A stretch of 56,155 bases of DNA, taken from positions 1 to 56,155 of the IMG/VR virus record IMGVR_UViG_3300032287_004275; one strand, 5' to 3'. Shown here in pieces: positions 24,709 through 32,727 of this stretch (position 1 is the first letter of the stretch; each line of letters begins with the position of its first letter). Source of the DNA: a virus. The notes beneath the pieces are model-generated. The model saw only the letters and a list, made by a program, of their open reading frames with translations. It ran no database searches and had not been told where the DNA came from. The position numbers and the translations under genes were made by a program.

Positions 24709-25478
24709 AAAAAAGGAATATTAAAAAATCCTATGATCGAATTTTAGAAATATCTGATGATGCACAACAAATAACTTTACCTGACTCCCGTTATTATAGA
24801 AGAAATGGAAAATATTATCCATCTGTAACATATGTTTTAGGATATTATCCAAAAGGTAAATTTTTTGAAAATTGGTTAAAACAAGTTGGATTTGCTTCTG
24901 ACTATATTGTTAAAAAAGCAGCTGAAGAAGGTACTCAAGTGCACGAACTGTGTGAGGCTTATTTAAATGGAGAGGAATTAAAATTTTTAGATGATAAAGG
25001 ACGCCCCCAATACAACCCAGATGTTTGGCAAATGTTTTTACGTTTTGTTGAATTTTGGGAACTTATTAAACCTACTCTAATTGAAACTGAAGTTCATTTA
25101 TTTTCAGATATATTAAAAGTAGCTGGTACTTGTGATTTGATTGTTGAAATTAATGGTGAACTATGGTTATTAGATTTAAAAACATCAAATCAACTTCAAT
25201 TAACATATGAATTACAAACTGCAGTTTATGGCCAATGTTATGAAGAATGTTTTGGAAGAAAAATAGACCGTTATGGGATTTTATGGTTAAAATCATCTAA
25301 ACGTGGAGCTAAAAAAGATAAAATGCAAGGTAAAGGATGGGAAATAGTTGAATCAACTCGTACATTTGAAGAAAATATTGATATTTTTAAAACAGTAAAA
25401 CGTTTATTTGATTTGGAAAATCCAACACATTCCCCAACTTTCACTGAATTTAGAACAATAGCTAAACGAGAGCTATAA
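24705..25478 (+). CDS. PD-(D/E)XK nuclease, RecB/Cas4-like (257 aa)
   Basis: Motifs fit a RecB-family PD-(D/E)XK exonuclease: GTQVHELCEAYL with His80, acidic residues in IETEVHLF, Asp144 in AGTCDLIVE, Asp157-x-Lys159 in LLDLKTS and Gln171 in YELQTAVYG. It overlaps the primase gene by 4 nt, so the two are co-expressed and may act together in replication, recombination or end processing. The length is typical for single-domain phage members. Confidence 0.8.
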   Translation: MKKRNIKKSYDRILEISDDAQQITLPDSRYYRRNGKYYPSVTYVLGYYPKGKFFENWLKQVGFASDYIVKKAAEEGTQVHELCEAYLNGEELKFLDDKGRPQYNPDVWQMFLRFVEFWELIKPTLIETEVHLFSDILKVAGTCDLIVEINGELWLLDLKTSNQLQLTYELQTAVYGQCYEECFGRKIDRYGILWLKSSKRGAKKDKMQGKGWEIVESTRTFEENIDIFKTVKRLFDLENPTHSPTFTEFRTIAKREL

Positions 25479-25489
25479 TATGTATAAGT

Positions 25490-26239
25490 ATGATAAGTCT
25501 GGTTCAATTGTTAAAAGAGGTTCAAAGCAGCCCTAAAGCTATTTTTATGGCAGGACCTGCTGGATCAGGTAAAACAACTATACTTAATCAATTAGGTCTT
25601 CAAAACTTTAAAGTAATAAACGTAGATGATGTTTATGAAGAACTTTTAAAAACAGAACTAGGTAAAGAAGATTTTGCTTCAATGTCACCTGAAGAACTAT
25701 CCCAAGCCGCTAAATTAATGGGTAAAGCTAGAGTAGTAACTAAAGAAAAAGAAACCCAAGCTTTATCAAATTCAGAAAATGTTATAATTGATGGTACAGG
25801 AGCTGCTTCAAGACCATTACTTAAGAAAAAGGAAGATTTAGAAGCGATGGGGTACGATACGTTTATGATATTACTTTATGTATCACCTATGACATCTTTA
25901 AAACGTAATGCTGAACGTGGTAGAAGTTTACCTACAAGTGCTGTATTAAAGAGTTGGGAAGGTGTAGTAAAAAATATTGATTTATATAAACAAGCATTTG
26001 GAGAAAACATTATTGTTATAAATAATGACCCTAAAAATGCTGATCCATCATTTGATGTTCAATCAATAATTAGTACTTTTCCTCAACCTAAAGGAAAACC
26101 TAAATCATCTGAGGAACTAGCAAAATCAAAAGCAGAAAAAGAAAAAACAAATCAAGAAATAAAATCACTTTTAAATATTGAACGTGAGTTTGATACATTA
26201 GAAGATGCAAAAAATAAAGTAAATGAATTCGTTAGTTAA
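25490..26239 (+). CDS. zeta-toxin-like P-loop kinase with capsid-targeting-like N-terminus (249 aa)
   Basis: A P-loop at 21-30 (AGPAGSGKTT) is followed by VINVDD at 42-47, VIIDGTGA around 97-104 and KRNAERGR at 138-145. This layout is typical of zeta-toxin/polynucleotide-kinase-like small-molecule kinases. The first ten residues, MISLVQLLKE, have the (L/I)-x-E ending shared with many genes in this block, so the enzyme may be packaged in the head. The C-terminal 60 residues are charged and helical. The substrate is unknown. It overlaps the next gene by 17 nt. Confidence 0.7.
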   Translation: MISLVQLLKEVQSSPKAIFMAGPAGSGKTTILNQLGLQNFKVINVDDVYEELLKTELGKEDFASMSPEELSQAAKLMGKARVVTKEKETQALSNSENVIIDGTGAASRPLLKKKEDLEAMGYDTFMILLYVSPMTSLKRNAERGRSLPTSAVLKSWEGVVKNIDLYKQAFGENIIVINNDPKNADPSFDVQSIISTFPQPKGKPKSSEELAKSKAEKEKTNQEIKSLLNIEREFDTLEDAKNKVNEFVS

Positions 26240-27626
26240 ATCAATTCTACAACCTTTATTAGAGCAAGATTCAAAAAATATTGCTCTTATCCCTGGTGGA
26301 TTTAAACCACCTACATTAGGTCATTTTTATTTAGCAGATGAGGTAGCTAAAAATCCTAACATAGATAAAGTAATTGTTCTAATAGGCCATAAAGATAGAG
26401 ATGGTATAACTAAAGAAGAAAGCAAACAAATATGGGATATTTACAAAAAATATCTTCCTTCTAATGTTGAAATCCAATTATCCCAAAATCCTTCCCCAAT
26501 CACAGATGTAAATTCAATTATTAAAAACGACCCAACAAATATGTATTTTCCTGTAGTTGGAATTAGAGGAGAAGAAGATATGGGTGATTTAAAACGTTTT
26601 GATAGTTTAAGAGGAAAATACGATAATTTTGAACCTATTGTAGTTAAAAGCGATGAAGAAGGAGATCGCATAAGCGGCACAAATGCTAGATTAGCTGTTT
26701 TAAACGGTGAATTTGAATCGTTTCAACGTTATCTTCCAACAGAACTCTCAAATAAAGATAAAGATCAAATATGGTCTATTTTAACCAAAACACCTATCCA
26801 GGAAATAATGTATGCTGAACCTAGCAAATTCAGTTACCCTACAATGTTATCTTCACTTATACAATACATGTTAAGTAAAGGAATGGATATTCGACCTTTA
26901 CCTAAAGTGAAATTTGTAGATGATGATATTAAAAATTCCCAAAATTTCTTTGGAAAAACAGCATATTATAATCCAAATGATAAATCTATAGTTTTATACA
27001 CTTATGGACGTCATCCAAAAGATGTAATGCGTTCGTTTGCTCATGAAATGATTCACCATGAACAAAATTGTAATGGTAAATTAGGTAATATTACAACCCA
27101 AAACACAAATGAAGAGGGAGATTTACCTGAAATTGAACGTGAAGCATATGAAAAAGGCAATATGATGTTCCGAAATTGGACAGATACTATTACTGAAGGT
27201 GTTTTAAAAGAAGAACAAGAAGATGATGTAATACTTTACCCTAGTACACTTAAACCAGGAGTAAACATCATGGTTGTCTTTAAAGAAAATGAAAACTATG
27301 AAAACCTATCTCCACTATTTGATGAATACGGGTATGGTTTTTACTACCCAGAACAAAAATCAATAATCATTGATGGTGAGGTATTTGTTAATTCTGATTT
27401 AGATCTTAACGATTTAAAATTTGTTGAAGCACACGAAGTATCTCATTTGCTTTTAGGACATACAGGACCTTATTCAGAAGACGATGAAATAGATGCTGAT
27501 TTAGGAGCATATATTTTATTAAAAGATAAAGGATTGTCTACTGAAAAATTAGAAAAAGAATTTAAAAATAGACATGGGATAGATTTTAGTGAAGAATTAC
27601 TTGAGAGAGTAAAAAACATGTTGTAA
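26223..27626 (+). CDS. nucleotidyltransferase fused to two HExxH peptidase-like regions (467 aa)
   Basis: The N-terminal domain (18-175) has the cytidylyltransferase-fold signatures GGFKPPTLGH at 25-34 and RISGTNAR at 149-156, as in NMN/pantetheine-phosphate adenylyltransferases. A second region has HEMIHHE at 274-280. A third has HEVSH at 404-408 followed by GH at 412-413 and EIDAD at 422-426, as in gluzincin or ImmA-like metalloproteases. The start (LLE at 12-14) and the 323-330 linker (ITE, LKE) carry possible prohead-protease sites, so it may be a packaged polyprotein split into parts. The true substrates are unknown. Confidence 0.7.
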   Translation: MNSLVKSILQPLLEQDSKNIALIPGGFKPPTLGHFYLADEVAKNPNIDKVIVLIGHKDRDGITKEESKQIWDIYKKYLPSNVEIQLSQNPSPITDVNSIIKNDPTNMYFPVVGIRGEEDMGDLKRFDSLRGKYDNFEPIVVKSDEEGDRISGTNARLAVLNGEFESFQRYLPTELSNKDKDQIWSILTKTPIQEIMYAEPSKFSYPTMLSSLIQYMLSKGMDIRPLPKVKFVDDDIKNSQNFFGKTAYYNPNDKSIVLYTYGRHPKDVMRSFAHEMIHHEQNCNGKLGNITTQNTNEEGDLPEIEREAYEKGNMMFRNWTDTITEGVLKEEQEDDVILYPSTLKPGVNIMVVFKENENYENLSPLFDEYGYGFYYPEQKSIIIDGEVFVNSDLDLNDLKFVEAHEVSHLLLGHTGPYSEDDEIDADLGAYILLKDKGLSTEKLEKEFKNRHGIDFSEELLERVKNML

Positions 27627-27644
27627 ATTTACCCAAACTTTAGA

Positions 27645-28244
27645 ATGAAAAAAATACCTACATTATTAGATTTATATAGATTAATCACTGAAGATAAATC
27701 TTTTACATATACCATATATTGTGATATGGATGGTGTGTTATGTAATTTTGATAAAGGATACAAAGATTTAACAGGGATGTCAACTGATGAAGCTAATATG
27801 TATCCAAAACCATTTTTTTGGGAACTCTTTAGAAAAAATTTAGACGAAAAAAATATTAAAGAAAGAAATTTTTGGGCTAATCTACAACCCCAACCAGGAG
27901 CAGAAAAATTATGGAAATTTATTGCTCCATACATGCCAAATATACTTTCTGCCCCTTCTATTAATTTGTCCCATTCTAAAAAAGACAGATATAATCCCGA
28001 AATAAATGAAGCTATTATAGGTAAAAAAATGTGGATTGCAAAAAATTTATCTAATGTAGGAGAAGAAATTTTTGTTCCTGCCCCAGAAAAAGCTAAATTT
28101 GCTGCTCCAAAACATATACTTATAGACGACATGAATAAAAACATAGCATCTTGGAAAGCAGCTGGTGGGATAGGAATTTTACATACTTCAGCAACTGATA
28201 CTATAAAAACTTTAATAAACGATTACGGATTTAATGAAAGATAA
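27645..28244 (+). CDS. HAD-type 5'-nucleotidase-like phosphatase (199 aa)
   Basis: HAD motif I is visible as YCDMDGVLCNFD at 25-36 (nucleophile Asp27, acid/base Asp29). The last motif is ILIDDMNKNI at 159-167 with Asp161/Asp162, followed by AAGGIGILH. This matches NT5C/YqfW-type deoxynucleotidase-like phosphatases. The N-terminus MKKIPTLLDLYRLITE ends in I-T-E at 14-16, matching the capsid-targeting-like pattern. The large antisense ORF over this gene is a shadow. It overlaps the next gene by 11 nt. Confidence 0.78.
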   Translation: MKKIPTLLDLYRLITEDKSFTYTIYCDMDGVLCNFDKGYKDLTGMSTDEANMYPKPFFWELFRKNLDEKNIKERNFWANLQPQPGAEKLWKFIAPYMPNILSAPSINLSHSKKDRYNPEINEAIIGKKMWIAKNLSNVGEEIFVPAPEKAKFAAPKHILIDDMNKNIASWKAAGGIGILHTSATDTIKTLINDYGFNER

Positions 28245-28806
28245 TGTTTTAAAAAAACAGTTCCAAAAACGTGACGTAGAACGTTTACGTAACCTTGTAA
28301 AAGGTAAACATGGTGATCGAACCACAGTTGGAATTGGTTATAATGGAGAAATAACAGAAGACCATAAAGAAGGTGATGTTTGGGAACAAGGTGGAAAAAC
28401 TTGGACAATTAGAGATGGCATCAAAGAGAATATCACTAAATTAGATAAATTTAAAAAAACAGCAGTTCCTTTATTTTGTCCCGAGTGCAAACAAATTATG
28501 GACAAACAATTAGATCCACATTATTTTAAATCGTATAATCATTGTTTAGATTGTAGAACAAAATTTGAAACCCAACTTAAAATAGAAGGTAAGTGGCAGG
28601 ACTATGTTAATTCTACATTTAATGCTGAAATAGATAAACAAATAGAAGAGTATAAAAGTTATTTTGAAAACCTCCTTTCAGAAGGAAATCAAAACTATGT
28701 TTCTGAAAATGGTGAAATTCAAAAATGGGTTGGCGGAATAGATAAAGAGCGTGCTCAAAACGCTTTAGATGAGATGGTTAAACACTTAAATTCTTTAAAA
28801 AAATGA
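28234..28806 (+). CDS. conserved zinc-ribbon-containing phage protein (190 aa)
   Basis: An N-terminal block (residues 14-75, including GDRTTVGIGYNGE and GDVWEQGGKTWTIRDGIK) is followed by a zinc ribbon with Cys82, Cys85, Cys104 and Cys107 (FCPECK and HCLDCR) and a helical C-terminus. I recognise this as conserved in marine T4-like phages, function unknown. It does not carry the (L/I)-x-E N-terminal pattern of its neighbours. Its stop overlaps the next ATG by 4 nt. Confidence 0.65.
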   Translation: MKDNVLKKQFQKRDVERLRNLVKGKHGDRTTVGIGYNGEITEDHKEGDVWEQGGKTWTIRDGIKENITKLDKFKKTAVPLFCPECKQIMDKQLDPHYFKSYNHCLDCRTKFETQLKIEGKWQDYVNSTFNAEIDKQIEEYKSYFENLLSEGNQNYVSENGEIQKWVGGIDKERAQNALDEMVKHLNSLKK

Positions 28807-29420
28807 CAACTGTTGGAGTTACAATAATTGTAGCATTGATTACTGCTGTAGTTGGACCTATAATTGTTAACTGGGTTAAATTAAAAATGGAAAATAAAGA
28901 TGCTTCTACCCCAATGAGAGATGCTCTTGAAACTTCCACACTAATTGATACTCAATTAGAGCAAATAATGGAAGAACTAGAATGTGATCGAATTTGGATA
29001 GCCCAATTCCATAATGGAGGATATTTTTACCCCACAGGAAGATCAATTCAGAAATTTTCTATATTTTACGAAAAATGTACCCCCGAAACCCTAACCATTC
29101 AAAATACATTCCAAAATATTCCAGTATCTTTATTTCCTAGAGTATTATCTAAAGTATACAAAGACAATGAATTGTCAATTGAGGATGTTGAAGTAGAAGA
29201 AGATACATATGGTTTAGAATATATAACAACTCAATTTGGTACTAAATCAATTTGTATGGTTGGTTTACATAGTTTAGATAATCATTTAATAGGTGTACTA
29301 GCTATTTCATTTCTAAATCCCCACCACATCACAAGAGATGAATGGATTTATATAAGACAAAAAGTAGGAGTTGTAGGAACATTACTTTCCGAATATTTAT
29401 ACACGACTAATAAAAAATAA
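28803..29420 (+). CDS. membrane-anchored GAF-like sensory domain protein (205 aa)
   Basis: Residues 4-24 form one transmembrane segment (VTIIVALITAVVGPIIV), then a helix, then a GAF-like domain with DRIWIAQFHNGGYFY at 62-76 and SICMVGLHSLDNHLIGVLAIS near 153-175. GAF domains bind small ligands such as cyclic nucleotides, and this layout resembles a sensor without an output domain. A phage inner-membrane ligand-binding protein could sequester a host signal; that is inference. It ends 3 nt before the next gene. Confidence 0.6.
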   Translation: MTTVGVTIIVALITAVVGPIIVNWVKLKMENKDASTPMRDALETSTLIDTQLEQIMEELECDRIWIAQFHNGGYFYPTGRSIQKFSIFYEKCTPETLTIQNTFQNIPVSLFPRVLSKVYKDNELSIEDVEVEEDTYGLEYITTQFGTKSICMVGLHSLDNHLIGVLAISFLNPHHITRDEWIYIRQKVGVVGTLLSEYLYTTNKK

Positions 29421-29423
29421 AAA

Positions 29424-29978
29424 ATGGATAATTTTGACTTAAAAAAATTCTTAAAAGAAAGTAAAGCTATTGAGAATTTAAACCCTATATTAAAAAAAGA
29501 TAATCTTAGTGAAATCAACATGCGTGATAAAATCAAAGAAATGATTTTAGCTGAACTAGAATTGGATGTTAATGACCCTGATAGAACTGATGCTGCAGAA
29601 GCAAGTGCTTATGATCCACTATATGAAGGCGATGATAAAGAAGAAGAGGATACAGAAAAAGAAGAAGCTTATATAGAGGGAGGTTTTGGTAGTTTTGAAG
29701 AAGCTAAAAAGAAAAAAGGAGAAGAAGTAGAAGATGTTGAAACAACAGATGTTGAAACAACCGATACAACTGAAGAAGTACCTGCTGAGGAAGCACCTGT
29801 AGCAGGTGGTTTAGAAGATGTAGCTGCTAATATGGAGGGTACAGAATCTGAATTAATGGGACACTTAATGGATGCCCTTAAAATTTCTAAAGGAATGGGC
29901 AATGAAAAACTTGAAACACAAATTGGAAATACACTTAAATTTTTCGTTAGCGAATATATTGGAAGTGGACAAGAGTAA
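29424..29978 (+). CDS. acidic internal head protein candidate with capsid-targeting-like N-terminus (184 aa)
   Basis: The N-terminus MDNFDLKKFLKE is nearly identical to that of the unrelated gene at 34239 (MDNFDLRKYLAE), and in both it ends in L-x-E. The middle is highly acidic with Glu-Val-Thr-Asp repeats (VEDVETTDVETTD) and Ala/Pro-rich parts; the C-terminal 60 residues look folded. This is the pattern of T4 internal proteins: a removable tag followed by a packaged body. No family is recognised for the body. Confidence 0.6.
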   Translation: MDNFDLKKFLKESKAIENLNPILKKDNLSEINMRDKIKEMILAELELDVNDPDRTDAAEASAYDPLYEGDDKEEEDTEKEEAYIEGGFGSFEEAKKKKGEEVEDVETTDVETTDTTEEVPAEEAPVAGGLEDVAANMEGTESELMGHLMDALKISKGMGNEKLETQIGNTLKFFVSEYIGSGQE

Positions 29979-30007
29979 ATAATTAAATCTATATAAAAAT
30001 AAAATCT

Positions 30008-30178
30008 ATGAACACAACAGAAATTTTAGAAACAATTAAAGCAGAAGTAGCTATTTTAGAAACAGAACATGCAAAAACTTCAAAAGCAGCTCGCGGTAGA
30101 GCACGTAGTGCAGCTAACACAATTAAAAAATTAGCAGCTGAATTTAAAAAGACTTCAACTGCAGAAGACAAAGCGTAA
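30008..30178 (+). CDS. small histone-H1-like basic protein (56 aa)
   Basis: The ORF at 30008-30178 begins MNTTEILETIKAEVAI. It has an acidic first half and then a basic KAARGRARSAANTIKKLA segment similar in style to Hc1/histone-H1-like proteins of Bacteroidota and their phages. It probably binds nucleic acid. Its TAA overlaps the ATG of the next gene at 30178 by 1 nt. An antisense ORF here is a shadow. Confidence 0.55.
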   Translation: MNTTEILETIKAEVAILETEHAKTSKAARGRARSAANTIKKLAAEFKKTSTAEDKA

Positions 30179-31026
30179 TGCAAAAAAAAAGAACCAATTT
30201 ATCAATTAAGAAATCCAACGGAACTTCCGTTGGATCTTTTGGTTCTTTAAATGAAGGATTTATCCCAACCCCTGAACAATCACAGGAAATAGTAGATAAA
30301 TTTAAATCCATTATCAATACTCGTTTAGATAAATTATATGATACTAAAGGAGCAGATGGGGAATTGTATGCTTACGGTATTGCTGTTAATCAAGTAAAGA
30401 AAAAAACAGAACCAGGTGAAGAAACACCTACAGAAGAAACACCAACAAAAAAACCAATGGATAAAGATCAAAAATTAAAAGAAATGATTCAAGCGGCTTT
30501 GTCTAAGCCATTAGAAGAAAAGAAAAAATCTTTCCCTGATTTAACAGGTGATGGTAAAGTAACCCAAGCTGATATTTTAAAAGCAAGAGGGGTTGAATTA
30601 GATGAAGATCTTGATTTAGGTCACCAAGATGATGAACCACATATGCTTAAAGCTGATCTATATCGTATTGGAAAATATGCTATGGAACTTTATAAAATGG
30701 TTGATCAATTTGAAGGTGAACAAGAAGTTGATTTCCCACATTGGTGGCAATCCAAAATCATTAAAGCTAAAGATATGTTAATCTCAGCAAAACATTATCT
30801 TGATTTTGAATTAAAAGAACCTCAAGTTGATGCTATGGTAGATGTTGCTTCTGAAGAAGAAGCAATTGACGAAATGTCAAAAAAACAAATTAAAAAACGT
30901 GGTGAAATATTTGATGCTTTAAAAGCTAAAGGTATGTCTGATGAAAAAGCAGGTAAAATTGCTACATCAACAGCAATGAAGAAAAAAATTAAAGAAGCTA
31001 TTTTAGCTAAACTTAAAAATAAATAA
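30178..31026 (+). CDS. conserved phage protein with EF-hand/dockerin-like loop (282 aa)
   Basis: Residues 121-132 (DLTGDGKVTQAD) form a canonical calcium-loop pattern with Asp, Thr, Asp, Lys, Thr and Asp in the right positions. The following region (GHQDDEPHMLKADLYRIGKY and FPHWWQSKIIKAKDML) is conserved in marine T4-like phages. The C-terminus repeats charged helices ending in KKKIKEAILAKLKNK. A terminator-like hairpin at 30213-30235 lies within its first codons, so the start deserves care; there is no in-frame downstream ATG until about residue 94. Confidence 0.6.
   Translation: MQKKRTNLSIKKSNGTSVGSFGSLNEGFIPTPEQSQEIVDKFKSIINTRLDKLYDTKGADGELYAYGIAVNQVKKKTEPGEETPTEETPTKKPMDKDQKLKEMIQAALSKPLEEKKKSFPDLTGDGKVTQADILKARGVELDEDLDLGHQDDEPHMLKADLYRIGKYAMELYKMVDQFEGEQEVDFPHWWQSKIIKAKDMLISAKHYLDFELKEPQVDAMVDVASEEEAIDEMSKKQIKKRGEIFDALKAKGMSDEKAGKIATSTAMKKKIKEAILAKLKNK
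30213..30240 (+). terminator. terminator-like hairpin within 5' end of a coding region
   Basis: ATCCAACGGA 30213-30222 pairs perfectly with TCCGTTGGAT 30226-30235 across a 3-nt loop, followed by CTTTTGG. It lies just after the histone-like gene stop and inside the first codons of the 30178 gene. It could be an attenuator separating the two. Confidence 0.45.
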
Positions 31027-31490
31027 TGACTCGCGACCAACTAAAAAATAGAATCAGAGGTTTAATAAAACAGGTTTATACTGTAAACGCAGTAACACCT
31101 GAAGAAGCTGCTCAATATGATGAGTTAACTAAATTTCCTGAACTTAAAGCAGTTATAGTTGATTTATTGACAGATGAATATGATAATTTTTTAGATTCAA
31201 TTGATTGGGTAGCACCACGTCCTACTACATTTAGAATTAATTTAAAAAATGGTCAAGATTTTTATTTAATGTATGGCAAACGTAGTTGGATTGCCCAAGT
31301 TCAAGGTAAAAAGTACTATTTACTTAATTTACCAGAAGAAGAAAGAGCAGCAGAAGCCATTGCTCGTATTTTAAGATACGGAACTAAAGAAGAAACAACT
31401 GGAGAAGAAGCAGGATTTGAACCACCATCAACTGAAACACCAGCTGAAACCCCAGCTGAAACCCCACCAACAGAAGAAACCCCAGCATAA
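31026..31490 (+). CDS. hypothetical phage protein with Pro/Glu/Thr tail (154 aa)
   Basis: Residues 1-105 look folded, with TFRINLKNGQDFYLMYGKRS and WIAQVQGKKYYLLN as beta strands. The last about 45 residues are repeats of Glu-Thr-Pro-Ala type (ETPAETPAETPP). The N-terminus MTRDQLKNRIRGLIKQ resembles the tag of its neighbours but lacks the final Glu of the (L/I)-x-E site. It overlaps the neighbouring genes by 1 nt at each end. No family is recognised. Confidence 0.55.
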   Translation: MTRDQLKNRIRGLIKQVYTVNAVTPEEAAQYDELTKFPELKAVIVDLLTDEYDNFLDSIDWVAPRPTTFRINLKNGQDFYLMYGKRSWIAQVQGKKYYLLNLPEEERAAEAIARILRYGTKEETTGEEAGFEPPSTETPAETPAETPPTEETPA

Positions 31491-32716
31491 TGGATATATT
31501 AGAACAGTTTTTACATAGTATAGCTTATAAGTTTCCTAAAGGATATCCTGATCTAAAAAATAAACAGGATTATTTATTACTTGAACGTGAATTATTTAAA
31601 CATAATATTGATTTAAGAGAGGGAACTAAAGCATCTAATACGCGTAAAGCAATTGATGCTATTGTTAATTCCCAAGAAGGTAAAGCAGCTGGTTTAGCAA
31701 AAATGAAAGATACCTATAGAATAGGCAACGTCAATAAAATAGATAAAGATAAATTTATTGAAATTTTAAACAAAGTATTTAATTCACCTAAAATTAAAGT
31801 ATATGGTCCTAAAGAAGGACCTAACGATAGTTCAAAATATAACATGTTTGAATTTGAATTAGAAGGTGAAGGTCAAGTTCAAATTACTTTAGCAGGTGGG
31901 GCAAATGAAGGTGAAAAATATGAACAAGGTTTACTTGGAAAATTAAAATCGTTTGCTGGAACTCCGTTAGATTCAATAGATGATTATGAAGTAAAACAAA
32001 TATTTACTACTTTAGGAATAGACCCAACCCAATTAACCCCAGAAGATATTTACTTTGCAGGTGCATCTGATACTTCAAGAAAACTTTCATTTGATGGACC
32101 TCAAAAAATAGGTGATGTTATTGCAGATATTGTAATTGAAGCCCCAAACCAAACATATTATTTATCAATTAAAAATGTTGGTGGTTCTGCTATTTACAAT
32201 GGTGGAAATATACCATTTATTGTATTTGATAAAGAAGGTAAAGTAATATTTGATCAATCCAAATATCAAGATAATCCATTATTTGCAGATATATTTGACA
32301 CTTTAAATATTGATTCTCAAAGAATAGCAGATGGGTTAAACAATTACATTAATCAAACAGGTACACCAAATAGTTGGGAATCTGTTAGTGGAATTGATGT
32401 AAATAAAGTTAAAAATCTTTTAGCTTCATCTTTTGGATATGGTTATTGGTATGTTAGAGAAAAACCTGGAGGAAAATTATTCATGTACCACGTAGCAACC
32501 CCAGAGGATGCTTATAAAATGGTAGGTGATCTTAAATCAGATTCAGTCAAAGTAAAATACCCAGGCCCAACTACAAAAGTACTTGAAGTTCGAATTGAAA
32601 CTGAAAGTGAAGTGCTAGAAGGAGGTAAAAACGTTCCTTTAGTATATCAAATTGTAGCTAGGAATGCTGCTGGTAAAGTATTACCATTACGAATGAATAT
32701 TAGAACAAATAAATAA
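31490..32716 (+). CDS. conserved phage protein, possible nuclease fold (408 aa)
   Basis: A charged N-terminal region (1-90) is followed by beta-rich segments. Around 205-235, IGDVIADIVIEAP, then YYLSIKNVGGSAIY, resembles the D and (S/E)-x-K arrangement of restriction-like PD-(D/E)XK folds, but the match is weak. I recognise the gene as conserved in marine T4-like phages without a confirmed role. Its start overlaps the previous stop by 1 nt; the stop is followed by a late promoter-like element. Confidence 0.5.
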   Translation: MDILEQFLHSIAYKFPKGYPDLKNKQDYLLLERELFKHNIDLREGTKASNTRKAIDAIVNSQEGKAAGLAKMKDTYRIGNVNKIDKDKFIEILNKVFNSPKIKVYGPKEGPNDSSKYNMFEFELEGEGQVQITLAGGANEGEKYEQGLLGKLKSFAGTPLDSIDDYEVKQIFTTLGIDPTQLTPEDIYFAGASDTSRKLSFDGPQKIGDVIADIVIEAPNQTYYLSIKNVGGSAIYNGGNIPFIVFDKEGKVIFDQSKYQDNPLFADIFDTLNIDSQRIADGLNNYINQTGTPNSWESVSGIDVNKVKNLLASSFGYGYWYVREKPGGKLFMYHVATPEDAYKMVGDLKSDSVKVKYPGPTTKVLEVRIETESEVLEGGKNVPLVYQIVARNAAGKVLPLRMNIRTNK

Positions 32717-32726
32717 TATTTATAAA
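32716..32726 (+). promoter_or_regulatory. late promoter-like element
   Basis: AATATTTATAAAC ends 1 nt before the ATG at 32728. This tight spacing leaves no conventional leader, so it could start a leaderless or downstream-serving transcript, or the element may have another role. Confidence 0.4.
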
Positions 32727-32727
32727 C

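Noticed and set aside
27629-28144. 171-residue antisense ORF
   Set aside because: It is antisense to the HAD phosphatase, which has clear catalytic motifs; no promoter or neighbour on the - strand supports it.
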